NCBI GenBank assembly: GCA_905160935.1
Contig: CAJHZI010000754.1
Coordinates: forward strand, 1-64,000
Direction of reading: 5' to 3'
DNA length: 64,000 nt
Source of the DNA: Enchytraeus crypticus
Taxonomy: Eukaryota > Annelida > Clitellata > Enchytraeida > Enchytraeidae
Part shown: positions 40,708 through 59,935 of the stretch, piece by piece
Layout: each line of letters starts with the position of its first letter
How positions within the stretch are numbered: position 1 is the first letter of the stretch
The notes under the pieces: generated by a model
The model's database searches: none
Seen by the model: the letters and a program-made list of their open reading frames with translations, nothing else
Told to the model about the DNA's origin: nothing
Made by a program: the position numbers and the translations under genes

Positions 40708-43700
40708 ATGATTTCTAAGTTATTGTCACGATTAGGCAGAACGTCTGTAGGATATTTAGTCAGGCAGAAAACCTGTGCCGATGGGTTGAAGCAAAGAATA
40801 GTTCTGCAGCGATGCCAATCTTCTACATCAAGCCTAACATCGATAAAGCAATTTAGCCGGTATTTATAAACTTTTCCTAATTATATTCTGTTTCGAGTAG
40901 GACTATTATAGTTAATATAAGTTACTGTGTGATTTAAGAAATTTAGAATTTTAGTTTACACAATTCTAATGAATATTTGACTGAAACTACACTTTGTGGT
41001 AGTTGATTGTTTTAATAATTCTTTTCATATGGCAGATTAAAATTTCATATAAATGTGGTCAGAGACTAAATTGTTTGTTATGCTAGTACTACAGTTTTTC
41101 TAATAGAGTAGCATTACCTAAAGGCCAAGCTGATCTGCACCGCAACATCTAATCTTATTAATTCTAAATAATAGTGATGTGTGCTATGGGGACGTCTCTG
41201 ACATCATCCGTGGATGAGGAATCGGACTTTAAACCTTTATTATTATTATTATTATTATTGTCAGGAATGAGTGGGCGGTGCCTTGGAAGCTGCTGTCAGG
41301 TATGGCTTGCTTTGTATTAGCTGACAGCGAGGCTAAGGATAAAGTGAGCCCAGCTAGCAGCAGTCAAGCAGCTGCTGCAGCTGTGGCTGCTGCAGAGGCT
41401 GTAGCTGGTGCAGCTGCTGCAGTCAAAACATCAGAAGATGAGGTTTTTAATAGTAATAATAATAAAAACAATTAGAGTGCTACAGGCATCAGTGACAACA
41501 TCGAGCACTATTGAGACAAAATCAAGCCGGCAAGCAAAAAGAAGGTCCAAAAATCGTGCAAATTCCAAAATCCAGAAAATCAGTCCAAAGTAATAACTTA
41601 ATACTTTAATAACTTATTTATGCATATGAACTCTTAATAATAATACTTTATTTTTATACTTTTATTTAGTTAATTTAGCTTAATTGTAAATAATTAAGTA
41701 TTAAGAATTGAAATGTCGATAACTAAATGGAAGTCTTAATAATTAAATACCTGGAATTAAAGTAATTAATTGTAATTTTAATAATCGTAATGAATGTTCG
41801 TCTGATACGTAATATCAATGTAATATTATATCTTATTTGTATGTCAGAGAGTTATAAAGGCTTGGAATAGTTTGCCAAGCGAAATTGTGTAAGCAGAGTC
41901 AGTGAATGCTTTTAAAAATAAATATGATAAACATAAGAAGATGTAAATAGATCTTTTCGGTAATAGCTATAAATAGAACATCCTGTACACCAAATGTAAA
42001 CAGTGGACAAGAAAATGTAAACACTGCATAGACTACCATTGAAATGTACTAGTTGCTCGTAAAATCTCTTATACAAGCTTTCTTTAGAAATGTTATTTAC
42101 TTTACAACCTACGACACGGACATTAATTAAAGAATAACTTAACACTTATAGTTTAACTCTTTCACCCATTATAACGGTATGCTTGCATAATAACGAAGTT
42201 ATAATATAGACCCATTACATTTACATGTAAATATATGTATCAGATGTCAACATAAACACACCAGAGTTAACATGCAACAAAATATGTTATCAATTACCGA
42301 ACTGATCTATTAGATGCTAATTGCATGTTCACGGTTATACATAGGCTAGGCCTATGTATAAATTTGGCATGTTGGCATTAAGTCTGTATGATTTGATTAA
42401 TATTAATTGGTTTTAGTTAAGAGCCTGATGAGTCCTAAACAAGCATATAATTGCTTCCTTACTCTGTAATGTTATGTTACATGAAACTACTATACGTATG
42501 TTTGTTTATTATAAGTATTTGGTATATGAAGACAGGAATGAGTGTTGCTAGATGGTATAGAGTTCCACTCATATGTAGACAGCTTCTACTAGTTTAGATA
42601 TTAATTTAAATGTAATTGTTATTTATCATAATATTATTATTGAACTCTTTCTGTAAATTAGTCTCGAAGACCAAGTTCAGCTATGACAATGCTATATAAG
42701 TTTTCGTTGTTAATAATAATAGCATTAATAATAATAGTAATAATAATAGTACAAAAAGTACCACAGTACTGTCAGCGTGTGTGATTGCATGAGAAAGGGA
42801 CCCTCTTTCAGTTCTTAGCATAACAAGCTCTAGTACTAGCGTCATTTTAATAATAATAATAATAATAAAAAAGGTTTAACGTCCGTTTCCTCATACAAGG
42901 ATGATGTCAGGGACGTTCTCCCATCACATGTCATCACAAATCGATTCACTCCAAACGATCTGAAAAAATCATGCGAAAAGAAAGAAAAAGATCTTATATG
43001 GTGCCGGTCCTGTGGTCCGGTGAATTTTGACACAGAAATAGACATGAGTCCGATGCAGGCGGTGCTGGTATCTGAACGTTTCTAGGTGATAATGAGTATC
43101 AAGAGAGCTAAATTGGCGGAGATGAAGAAGGACTTAAAGCTAGCAGAGGATCACTACCACAACGCTCTTGCGCTATTGGTCATCTATCAGAAGAATAAGA
43201 TGTGGGAGGAGTCTCGAATACTGCAGGCTCGGGTCTACGTCTACGACTGCATGGCCAATCTCTCGCTGGCTAACGGGCGGCTAGCCGATGCTGAGGTGTG
43301 TTGACCTCAATGACTTTAGCTACTTCTCTCTCTCCCTCTTTCTCTCTCTCTTTCTCTCTCTCTAGTGTTCTGTCTAGTGGCAGGTTCAAGGCACATATAG
43401 CCCAAGGCACATATAGTCCTAGGCAATTTGCTGTATCTGCACTTTAACTTTTTCTAATTGGTACTTCATGAATTGCAGCACATTTGGCAAGCTCCCTTTA
43501 ATGAGGAAGAGATGTATTTGCATGTAATATTGTAGTCAGCAATTCTTGTACTGAATTTATTTAATGAGATAGGCAATACTATTTCTTTGTTACTTCATGG
43601 AATGGATATTTATTAAGCAGAGATCTCAGTTAAGTTTTCATTGTACATTGGATTAAAATTAGGACTGTTAAGAAGTTGAGAATGTGATGCTTAGTGCAAT

Positions 43701-45986
43701 TAAATTTACCCGAAATATCTAGTAACTGGCAAGTTTAGTAATATAATAATAAGACAATCAATCAATCAATAAGAATTTAACGTCCGGTTCCTCGCCATAA
43801 GGCAATGTCAGGGACGTAAATGTCTGTAGTGAATGTAATAAATCCCAAGTCACATAAGGATTATACTCTGTAAAAGGGTTCGAAAGCAGATTTGTTTTGC
43901 TGTAAATAATTATAATGTCTGTGTTATTTGTTTTGCTGCTTATAATGTCTGTGTTATTTGTTTTGCTGCTTATAATGTCTGTGTTATTTGTTTTGCTGCT
44001 TATAATGTCTGTGTTATTTGTTTTGCTGCTTATAATGTCTGTGTTATTTGTTTTGCTGCTTATAATGTCTGTGTTATTTGTTTTGCTGCTTATAATGTCT
44101 GTGTTATTTGTTTTGCTGCTTATAATGTCTGTGTTCTTTGTTTTGCTGCTTATAATGTCTGTGTTATTTGTTTTGCTGCTTATAATGTCTGTGTTATTTG
44201 TTTTGCTGCTTATAATGTCTGTGTTATTTGTTTTGCTGTATACTGTTTATGTTATTTGTTTTGCTGATATTACTGGTTGAACGTAATTATTAAAATTTTC
44301 TGTTATCTTTAGAATGTTATTCTTTAGACTCGAACAAAACATTGCTATTTTAGATTGCTCCTCTTCGCTATTAATATCATAAACTGTCTGTGATGTGTAT
44401 AGTCTCTATGTTATTTGTTTCTATCATACTTTTATATTTTCTGTTTATGTTATTCTTTGTTGTTATGTTATTTTTGTGTATTTTCTGTTGTTCTCCAGGT
44501 ATTGTTCAAGGAGACGCTGCGAGGTCTGATACAGACAAAGTATGCTCAGGATGACTCGGCTGTTATAGAGATTTCTCTCAAGTTAGCGATGATCTATGCC
44601 GCACAGAAAAAAGATGAAGATGCTGTCCAGGGCTACATGTACTGTATAGATTCCCTGGAGAAGAGACTGAAGGGTATGAGTGAATATTTGTTGTCACAGA
44701 ACACTGAATATTTAAGTATATAATAAAATTATTAATAATAGTAATAAAGGTTTAACGTCCGTTTCCTCATACAAGGATAATGTCAGGGACGTTCCCCCAT
44801 CACATGTCAATACAAATTGATTCACCCCAAACGATGTGAAAAACATGTGCTGAAGAAAAATAAGAAGATCCTAAACGGTGTTTAAGGCTAAATTTAACGT
44901 CTGTTTCCCCTCAGCGTTCTATCAGCAAGTGATGCCTCGTAGTCGTAGCCTCTTGGTTGCCATACAAGCATTCCAATTACAAGCAATCAACCCAGCCACT
45001 AGCTGGTAGATATGTTAATACTAATGTTGACAAAGATGCAATATTTTCTTGGAAGACTTGTGTTAATCTTAGTTCTATAAGATTTTTCTATCATTATCGT
45101 TTCTTATTTTAGAAACGTTTCTATAATTATCGTTTCTTATTTTAGAACCTTAGGAGTATCATTTATGTTGCTGATCTTATGCAAATTCAGGCCGTTCTAT
45201 ATGTGTCAAATCATGGATATCCTGTACACTACGCGCACTAAATAGCAATTATTGGAACATTTTGAAATAATTAAAGTTATTTAAAATTTATGTGACCAAA
45301 ATACATTTATCACATATCTCAGGCATTTAAAAAGCTAATGTTAACGTCAGTTTCCTCACTCGAAAGCTATGTCAGTAACGGGTGAGCCCAGGATTTGAAC
45401 CACGCACATACTGATCCGCGATCGAACAACTTACTGACATCGCCACTGGCTGGAGCCATTGGCGATTTATTTGCACTATAAATGCAATGTTTGAAGTTGT
45501 CTGTTATTTTGCACAGCACAAAGCTCATCGGAAGAAGACAAGGAAGAAGAAGACAACCTCAAAGCTCTGCTAGGAATGAGTGTCGACGCCTACTCTCGCT
45601 TCCTCATATCGCGCGCACGTTACCCCGAGGCAGTCGAGTGTCTAGAGCGCGCTCTGGTGTTAGCTCGCGGCGTGTTCGGAGAGAATCATCCCCAGGTGGC
45701 GGTGCTGCTCAACGACCTCGCCACGGTGTGGTCACTGCGTCAGGACTACCACCGTGCTAGAGATCACGTGACCCAGGCTGTTGAGATGGGCGTGGTCACA
45801 GGGTCAGAAGACCTGCCTGTGTTCCACTGTAACCTGGCATCACTGCACACCACATTGCAAGACTACGAGCAGGCGAGAGCCGAGTATGGCAAGGCTATAG
45901 TGGCCGCCAGGAGGCTGAGAGACGGCGAGATGGAAAAGAAAGCGAAAGCCGCTCTGAAGGAATTAGATTCTGTTAAGAAGAGGTAG
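40708..45986 (+). CDS. TTC19: TTC19, mitochondrial TPR protein of complex III assembly
   Basis: TTC19 is an inner-membrane-associated TPR protein needed to clear Rieske-protein fragments from respiratory complex III. Five exons keep frame for 394 residues (human 380): 40708-40859, 41265-41442, 43086-43295, 44499-44673 and 45517-45986. Exon 1 encodes a typical mitochondrial presequence (MISKLLSRLGRTSVGYLVRQ), Arg/Ser-rich and almost acid-free. Exon 2 carries a hydrophobic stretch (WKLLSGMACFVLA) and an Ala-rich linker. Exons 3-5 encode the TPRs, with family blocks IKRAKLAEMKKD, YDCMANLSLANGRLADAE, AVIEISLKLAMIYAAQ and GENHPQVAVLLNDLATV. An acidic insert (SSSEEDKEEEDN) precedes the last TPRs. 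The stop is TAG at 45984-45986. The acceptor of exon 2 lies directly after the tail of a dispersed repeat. Exon 1 is assigned from presequence character and phase fit, so it is less certain than exons 3-5. Confidence 0.88.
41172..41263 (+). mobile_element. Family D repeat whose tail abuts TTC19 exon 2
   Basis: Contains GGGGACGTCTCTGACATCAT and TTTAAACCTTTATTATTATT. The T-rich tail runs directly into TCAG, the acceptor of TTC19 exon 2 at 41264/41265. Confidence 0.6.
41466..41590 (-). mobile_element. 3' tail of the CR1/L2-like element (inverted)
   Basis: This is the reverse complement of the same tail (AACATCGAGCACTATTGAGA, then AAGAAGGTCCAAAA), inserted in TTC19 intron 2 directly after exon 2. 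Confidence 0.7.
43914..44255. repeat. 30-bp minisatellite in TTC19 intron 3
   Basis: Eleven to twelve copies of a unit containing TAATGTCTGTGTTATTTGTT, nearly identical. Confidence 0.95.
44720..44885 (-). mobile_element. Family D repeat, long inverted copy
   Basis: Contains AACGTCCGTTTCCTCATACA, AGGGACGTTCCCCCATCACA, AATTGATTCACC and AAGAAGATCCTAAACGGTG. Other inverted copies lie at 21146-21320, 22252-22345, 25660-25765, 27735-27880, 36508-36605, 42850-43025 and 43752-43822. Confidence 0.6.
45332..45458 (-). mobile_element. tRNA-derived SINE (family A)
   Basis: A full inverted copy in TTC19 intron 4, about 60 bases upstream of exon 5. Confidence 0.7.
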
Positions 45987-46024
45987 TGGTCGTTTGAAAA
46001 ATTGAACAAGTGACTGCACGTGTC

Positions 46025-46190
46025 ATAGAAGGCGACTAAAGCACTAAGATCCCTACAAACGTCTGAAAGGGCATTCGGTTGGTGAGCGCACGGACTCCAG
46101 TAATCGCCACAAAAACTTCAACGAATAGGTAAACTTCATAGTCTATTCGTATCCCGATCCTGGTTGAACTGAGATTTAAGGGAAGATGAT
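46025..46190 (+). mobile_element. Dispersed repeat family F with (GAT)n tail
   Basis: Contains GGTTGGTGAGCGCACGGACT, CTATTCGTATCCCGATCCTG and GATTTAAGGGA, then (GAT)n. Other copies: 7035-7235 and 46285-46395 (plus), 63295-63350 (plus, partial), and 23283-23405, 29030-29115 and 37575-37730 (minus). Confidence 0.6.
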
Positions 46191-46689
46191 GATGATAAGA
46201 AGACGTAGTGGTAACAGAGGATATTTGTAGATTACGTTTGTGTTTCTTCAGTGTGAAAGTTAAATGAATGTAAAAGTCTCAAATAGGAGATTGACTGATG
46301 GTGTGGTGTAGGACAGCGAGGATTTGAGACAGTCAATTTGTATCCTGATCCTGGTTAAACTGGGATTCAAGAGAGGGTGATGATGATGATCAGTGATAAA
46401 GTCTAAAGCCCACTTGAAGTCAGTTGTCTCTTGTTTAAGACGTGTCAGTGAGGGGCCAGCACAGGATTTGAACCCTACATCTCTCTTGATTAGTAGGGTA
46501 GTCAACAGATAATTAATTCTATGGGCTCAGAATATGCAACAGTACAGTTACAAATGTTTAGTGTTCATTGAGATATTTGTTTGTTAAGTATTGTTAACTG
46601 TCGGTTAAATTTTTATATTTTTATAAAATATTAAAACAATTTATCGAAAAAGAGTATTGTGATTTGTGAAGTAATTGTTAATTAATAAT

Positions 46690-46895
46690 CCATCTAACTG
46701 AGGAAGGCAATGGGAAACCATCTCGGAAGCCATACTTTTCTCAATCTATAGGCTTCATAAGGTTTGGATAAGGCATAGACTTTGTGAAGGGATTAACTTG
46801 TTGATCTAAGGAGTGCTCTTATGGGCGAGAAAACAGACTTTGAGTATAAAATTGTACCTTGAACCTGCCACTTGGCAGTGCACTGAAGAAGAAGA
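46690..46895 (-). mobile_element. Dispersed repeat family E, inverted
   Basis: Reverse complement of the family head (CCTGCCACTTGGCAGTGCAC) with the CTCTTATGG, CAAGTTAATCC and GGATAAGGCA blocks. Confidence 0.6.
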
Positions 46896-47194
46896 TTAAA
46901 AAGTAATATTGAGATTTGATCAACATAGGCAGATTGTAAGACTTATGTTCATCACGGCCAGTACCTGACAAATAATTAATCAAAAGATCGTAGTCATTCA
47001 ATTTTGCAGTAGGACGCCATATTCAGTGAGAAAAGAGACTAGAAATCTGATCAAATCACTACGGATCCTTGTGTAACTTACACGTAAATTTCCATTAATA
47101 TTTTTATTATTTTTATGTTGAAACAAAACACAACCTGATTCAAAACATCATATAATATACATCAAATCAGTAAAGTAATGTATAGAAGTTCAAC

Positions 47195-47445
47195 AGATCC
47201 TAAGCAACAGTCTTTATGTGGCATACTGATTCGCTAACAGTAAAGCGTAACCCATGCTACAGTCTTCTCAGTGACATTAATTCACTAACACGCGTAACCT
47301 ATGCAACAGTCTTCTCAGTGACATTAATTCACTAACACTAAAGCGTAACCCATGCTACAGTCTTCTCAGTGACATTAATTCACTAACACTAAAGCGTAAC
47401 CCATGCTACAGTCTTCTCAGTGACATTAATTCACTAACATCTGTG
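47195..47445. repeat. About 63-bp tandem repeat downstream of the XTBD gene
   Basis: Four units with CATGCTACAGTCTTCTCAGT and GACATTAATTCACTAACAC. Confidence 0.88.
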
Positions 47446-48004
47446 CAACGATTATGCTGACATCATGATTGCTACAATAACATAACCTAGCTCAAGAACT
47501 AATGGAAACATTAATGGCACAAATGCATAATTCAAAACGGCGGTTAGAAACTATAACTATTACATATTTCATATTATGTATTTTAATTTCCTACACAGCC
47601 ATCTATCATGTATCACTCATAATTTATACATTCGTTCAAATGCTCTCTTATTAACCTCAAGATAACAAATTATCTCATGCAAAACATTTCTTATATTTAC
47701 AACAGTATTGTTTAAAGAATGTAAACCTGAGAACGAGAAAGATTCATGAGCAAATTTGTTGCAAATTAGGAATTATTTCTTACCAGTATACATGTATTAT
47801 GTAGCAGAGTATTTTACATATAAATCTTGATCTAACAAATTTATCCGTAGTTCTCAATATAATCTGCACCCGACTATTAAAACTGTTTATTTAATGATAT
47901 AACTGTTACATCTATTAACCATTAGGCAAGAATTCCACAAACATGGTCAGAAAGTCACCTTAGATTAATTGTACAACTTACTACCTTAGACCATAAACCG
48001 GACA

Positions 48005-48346
48005 TTAACTTCCTTTTACAAACTTGACGGCATTATTAGCAACCATCTTATTATGATTTCCTTTGAAAGACTTCTTTCCCTTTCCGCTCGCAGAAGTATC
48101 CTGATCGTCGTAAGCCGCTAAGTGGTTGGACAATTCCTCGAGTTCGGCCATCACTTTGTCGGGATATCTACACCCGTAGCACTGCACGTTGACGAAGCAG
48201 TTAGCTAGGCAGAGCAGGCGATTGCGATCCAGCGAGTCGTGGTGAGCCAGAAGAAACTTACGACGCAGTCTCCATTCCGTGCTGCTCTCGTGCTTGTGCT
48301 TCATGGCTTCTACGTTGAACTCTGAAGTCTCATTATTAGACATCAC
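48005..48346 (-). CDS. CDKN2AIPNL: XTBD-domain protein, CDKN2AIPNL-like (XRN2 binding)
   Basis: This is a single coding exon of 113 residues. Residues about 23-75 match the XTBD (XRN2-binding) domain of CDKN2AIP, CDKN2AIPNL and NKRF: EWRLRRKFLLAHH, then LDRNRLLCLANCFVN, then CYGCRYPDKVMAELEEL. Family members tether the nuclear 5'-3' exoribonuclease XRN2. The short length and absence of a G-patch or dsRNA-binding domain fit the CDKN2AIPNL type best. The tail is Lys-rich (GKGKKSFKGNHNK). The ATG at 48346 is followed two codons later by a second-choice start. An upstream acceptor at 48378 and a GTAAGT donor at 49066-49061 suggest an intron in the 5' leader. The ortholog name is inferred from domain and size. 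Confidence 0.8.
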   Translation of the reverse strand: MMSNNETSEFNVEAMKHKHESSTEWRLRRKFLLAHHDSLDRNRLLCLANCFVNVQCYGCRYPDKVMAELEELSNHLAAYDDQDTSASGKGKKSFKGNHNKMVANNAVKFVKGS

Positions 48347-49066
48347 TGACGAGTATGATGAAGATGAGTGCAGAAATCTGAAATATTTTATTATACAAAA
48401 ATAAAATGGAAAGACAAAATTAGAAAATGAACTCTAATGTTGAAAATTGAGTTCAGAGAGCAAATAAAAGTAATTTATGTATCACTAAGCGTCGCCAGTA
48501 AATGTTAACGGACGTAAAGTTCTATCAGCTTTTGTCCTGTAATACTATATAAAGCTAATCCTATCGTATGAGATCCTTATTTCTATCTATAACAGAACTA
48601 GGCTTGCACATTTTCCAAACTACACAGATTAAATATCACGCTAAGTCAGTTCCCTACAAACGTCTCTTTTACAGCAAATAAGCTAAGTTATTTAACATAG
48701 AATGCTATATAAACTCTATTTTACTATCAAAATTTATATATTTTAATATGACAGGGGTAAAGCTATCCTACAATTCAACTGTACACAACCTTGTAATACC
48801 TTATAAATATCGCCTAGTTTTTACACGGCAAAAATAGGAGAAAACTTGCAAAAGTATACTGAGCGATTAAAAATAGTGTAAATTATTGTTCACATAATAA
48901 TATCGGCTATAAACTTAACTATTAGCCTAATCCACAAGATATCCGGCAAGTAATAACAATCTGAATGTTTGATCAAAACACAATGATTACTGAAAGTAAA
49001 CAAACATCTTGAAAGTGTTCTTTAACAAAATGACCAAAAAGAAAACTAAATTAACAAAATACTTAC

Positions 49067-49200
49067 CAAATTTAATAGATATATCCGAATATAGTATAAG
49101 AAAATGAATATACGAATGTATAAGCCTAGAGTACAGTATGAATTTGAATACTGGAAAAACCTAAATAGTAATTTGAATGAACTGGAATAGTTCGTTTAAT
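49067..49200 (-). other. Probable 5' untranslated exon of the XTBD gene
   Basis: On the minus strand a consensus donor GTAAGT occupies 49066-49061, and a TTTCAG acceptor ends at 48378, 31 bases upstream of the start codon at 48346. Together they define a leader intron of about 690 bases. The 5' limit of the exon is not visible and is approximate. Confidence 0.4.
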
Positions 49201-49984
49201 TCCCGATTTATCGAAAGTTTTCGATAGAACTGAAACAAATAATGCAGAAATTCGCCATACTACTGGTATTTATACTAGTACACATCAATTATACATTCAA
49301 TCAGAACAACGAGATAAAGCGCCAGAAATATTCACAAGAGACGGCTTCATTTCATTGTTTATAGTTAAGAATAATTTTGCAGTTAATTGAAGCGACCCTT
49401 CCGCCATTATCGCAGGCCTTCTGCATATTAATAGGAGAAGGCTTCATTTGATTGGTTAGCAATCCCAAAGACATGTAGTCGCTTTCAATTAAATCGCTGC
49501 TTGATCGATTAATTTGGGTAGATAAGTTTAACTTCGAGTTGGGATTCTTTCACGTGACGTGTCATGCTTTAACAATTAACAAGCTATAACAACAAGCCAT
49601 AGCTTTTTGTTATCAAAGATCTTTAAAATAAGGTTTTTAAAATAATGTTTTTCTTTATTCTATGGTTGTTATAGCTTGTTACAGCTTAATTAGACCGGGC
49701 TCCCCATGTTGTCCAATTTAAACTCTTCGGTGTTGCTTTTTCTGGTTGTTTTACTGTTCTTTTACTTTAATCATGCCACACAAAGCCAATTTCAGTCAAA
49801 TATGATCTTTATTCACCAAAAAATAAAATAAAATGTGGTTTTAAAAGTGATAGATATCAACATAGTTGATTATTTACTAAAATGCGTGTTTACTTTAAAT
49901 ACATGGCAATACATAGAATAATAAAAAACGGAATTTAAAAGATTATTTAATGCCGAAAATATATCTATTCTAATAAATATCTAT

Positions 49985-51000
49985 TCTAATGCCGAAACCC
50001 TCCTGCAACGAAGTTTTCAGTCTATATCCTGTTGGATGTCTGATAATTTCTTGGCACTTGATCCATCTAAGACTGAATTCTTGTTGGTTGGGACACCTCA
50101 GCAGCTTCTGAAGCTGAATGGGAAAACTCTTTCGTTATCTTCGGGTATTAAAATATCACCTGTTTCTTCTGTGAGAAACCTCGGTGTTATCCTTGATAAA
50201 CACCTAACCTTCCACGAACACATAACTAAAACTTCACAAGCATGTTTCTTCCATATCCGTGATCTTCGTCGAATACGTCCATATTTGTCACGTGAGACAG
50301 CTGCTACAATTGGTGCTGCTCTTGTGCAATCGAAGTTGGACTACTGCAATTCCCTGTTTTTAAATCTCCCTGGCTGTGAGATTGATCGGTTACAGTTTGT
50401 TCAGAATTCTATTGCGCGAGCAATTTTTTGTAGTTCCAAGAACTCACATGTTACGCCTATTTTGAAGTCTTTGCATTGGCTAAAGATTAAAGAGCGTATC
50501 ATTTACAAAACAGCTTCGTTAACCTGTAAGTCCATCACCATCCTTGGACAAACTTGTATGTCTCACTTGATTAAAGTGATGCAGCCTGCTATTACTCGGT
50601 CTTCTAAGCTAATTACTCTTGTGAGACCTAGCTGACCTTCACGCTCTAAACTATCTAATCGTTCTTTCCAGCATGCTGCACCTCAGATCTGGAATTCTCT
50701 TCCATCCAATCTTCGTAAATCTTCATTTGAATCACATCAGACTTCTCTTTTCTATGAGCAGTTCCATAAGCAGTTGAAGACCTATCTTTTCCATCTCTCT
50801 TTTCCATCCAGTGTCCATGAGCAGCGACCTGCGCCTAAACCACCTTTTCTTTAATTCCCTTTACTTTAGACTGAATTTCTGGAATTTGGAATTTGCACCG
50901 TTTTGGGACCTTCTTCTTTTGCTCGCCGGCTTGATTTTGTCTCAATAGTGCTCGATGTTGTCATTGATGACTGTAGCACTCTAATTGTTGTTATTATTAT
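49985..51000 (+). mobile_element. CR1/L2-like non-LTR retrotransposon, 5'-truncated, decayed
   Basis: The frame from 50036 to 50635 encodes the C-terminal part of a non-LTR reverse transcriptase (LALDPSKTEFLLVG, RNLGVILDKHLTFHEHI, LVQSKLDYCNSLFLNLPG, ILKSLHWLKIKERI). It is preceded in frame by TLLQRSFQSISCW. A TGA at about 50633 interrupts the frame. The same frame then goes on with family-typical IWNSLPSNLR and LKTYLF to a TAA at about 50853. A 3' tail follows (GCTCGCCGGCTTGATTTTGT ... CTCTAATTGTTGTTATTATT) that recurs elsewhere in the window. The 5' portion (endonuclease and RT core) is absent. Confidence 0.8.
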
Positions 51001-51566
51001 TTTAAAGATCTGTGGTCTAATATACATGTAATTTATCTTTCACATCTTTACCTTTATCTTTTTTTATTTATCTTTGGCATCACTTTACTCAAAAGTTCAA
51101 GGACAAGAATTGTAAACAGAATTTAAGTAAATTTTTTGAATAACGATTTTTTGTCAAATATTCAAAAATTCTGAAACAAACTGATATTATCTATTAAAGA
51201 AGTAGTAGTGATTTAATGAAATTATTGTTCAAATTTTAATGTGCTGAGTATTTATCCGTTATTTAGAAGGAAACTCAGGGTCGTTTTGTAGTGTTAGTTA
51301 AACTTTAATTAGGGATTTTGCTTTGAACTTACACTTAAATTCATGTTACTGGTTCAGGAAGTCGTGAAGACTTGTAGCACCCGTCTAGTCGTAATTTCAG
51401 GCCCCATCATATAACAATTGTAAGGCAAAATATAAAGCGAGCTATACACGCAGATGCATACTGAGAAAATATGCTAAGGACACACACATACACACAGACA
51501 CAAACAAACACAAACACACACAGAAGTACCATACTTTTACACATATATAATACATACATATATATG

Positions 51567-51606
<40 letters not shown>

Positions 51607-51702
51607 TATATTTATTTATTTATTTGCAAGCACCCACCCACCTGCATACTGACAAAAAGAATTCACACATACGCATGACTACATAAATAAACACATAACA
51701 TA

Positions 51703-51818
51703 ACAATTCAAGTGCTCCCGACGTTAATGATAACATCGAGCACTATTGAGACAAATCCAAGCCAGTGAGCAAAAAGAAGGTCCAAAAACAGTACAAATTC
51801 AAAAATCCAGAAAATCAC
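51703..51818 (-). mobile_element. 3' tail of the CR1/L2-like element (inverted)
   Basis: This carries AACATCGAGCACTATTGAGA and AAAAAGAAGGTCCAAAAAC, the inverted tail sequence, about 700 bases from the longer RT-bearing copy. A shorter and more degraded inverted tail lies near 34655-34715. Confidence 0.7.
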
Positions 51819-52087
51819 TAGACAAATAATGGAATTAATGAAAATTCACACTTGCAAACGCACACATATAATACTACACACATCTTTCCATGTATGCATG
51901 GACTGAATGCTTTGCTCAAGAATGTTGTTGGGTTAAAATTTAAGTGACAAATCCTGTTGACTTTCACTTGGGCTTGCAATGTTTGACTTTTAAAATCTAA
52001 AAATTTGTTTATACTGGCTGGGTTGCACATTTGATTGTATTTGATATTTTTCATTTATAAGCTTAGATCATATGTTTTGTAAAGGCG

Positions 52088-58672
<6,585 letters not shown>

Positions 58673-59689
58673 TTGAGTTGTGTGACGACTAATAGAGGAT
58701 AAATAGTCGTGTCACGTGATCATCCTGGGGCTGGTTCCAGCCAAAGATTTCTCTATTATGTTACTCAACAAAACTCTATTCCTTGCCATTTTTCTTCTTC
58801 TTCCTTCTGTTCTTTCATAAAAGCTACCTCCAGCAGATTGACCGATTGATAAGTATATTGATTTGTCAACAGACTGGTTAATTTAATGATTGTTTGACAT
58901 ATTGGTTTTTCTCTTATTAAAATAATTTCATATTGTTTCCCTTTGAAATCATTTTTCTTTTTCTTGAAGATATTTGAACTAAACCTCTAAAGCAAGATGT
59001 ATGGCGTAAGGTTTAACGTCTGTTTTCGAGAGACTGATGATATTGAAACCCGTCGTCCTCTGCTTGCCAGGCAAACGTGCTGCCCATAGGTGTAATAATA
59101 ATTGAGTCATTAAGAAAATAGTAGGGTAATTAAAATCAGTGGTTAATGAAGAACTTTCACTTAAGTCAGTAGCTAAGATTATCACTAAGTTAACATTATT
59201 ATACGTCCATGACATCATCCTTTTGTGAGGAAACGGACGTCAAACCTTTATTATTAGTAGTATTATTAAATAACTGGGCATTGTGTGTCATGTGGTTGTT
59301 AATCGACGATAATGTCTGATATTATTTCAAAACGTTTGTTTCGCTATGGTAGCACTACTGCCTATAAGTTGATCTCTTATGAGTTGAGCGCCCGTTTCAT
59401 TGCTTACTGATGATATCAGGTACTCCGTGATTAATTTCTATAATATTGTATTGCTGTAGCAACTACTACGTGATATAATTCGGTGCACGCTGTCGCTGAT
59501 GATGATTTCGTGCTGTACGACTGATATTGACTTATGAATCTAGTCATAAACTTGTGACATCTAGTTCTGGGACTCCTGCACTGAACGCTTACTTGCCTTG
59601 CGTCGATTTATTATCCCACTGTATTAAGTGATTGTTTATAATTTTGTTTATCTAATTCTCTTGTGTAATTTCTATACACGTTTAAAATG

Positions 59690-59935
59690 TCTCAGTAGCG
59701 CAGTGTTTAAGGGCGTCAGTGGTGTCTTGAAGTTTTAAATGACAGATCCTGAGGTGAGTTGAACTCTCGTGGGTTCGATTCTCGGCCGCGCTGATCAGAG
59801 AGTAAAATCTCGGACATTCACTGCACTGGTTACACTAAAAATGTACCAAATTGCCTAACTGTTTAACATGTGGTATTAAAAGTGATTGATGTCAATATTG
59901 CTGATCATTTCACTATAATGCGTATTTGTTTAACT
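59690..59935 (+). mobile_element. tRNA-derived SINE (family C), longest copy
   Basis: A second tRNA-like family: an A-box-like TAGCGCAGTGTTTAAGGG, a long insert, then the B-box GGGTTCGATTCTCGG, followed by a conserved body (GATCAGAGAGTAAAATCTCG, CATGTGGTATTAAAAGTGAT, CATTTCACTATAATGCG). Inverted copies lie at 11370-11602 and 34008-34232. Confidence 0.65.

Noticed and set aside
43915..44280. Hydrophobic 121-residue ORF (repeated MSVLFVLLLI)
   Set aside because: A 30-bp minisatellite inside TTC19 intron 3.
45482..45760. Arg-rich 92-residue ORF
   Set aside because: Overlaps TTC19 exon 5 in another frame.
59695..59790. Functional tRNA gene at the family C SINE
   Set aside because: The distance between the boxes is far too long and there is no acceptor stem; inverted copies exist elsewhere.
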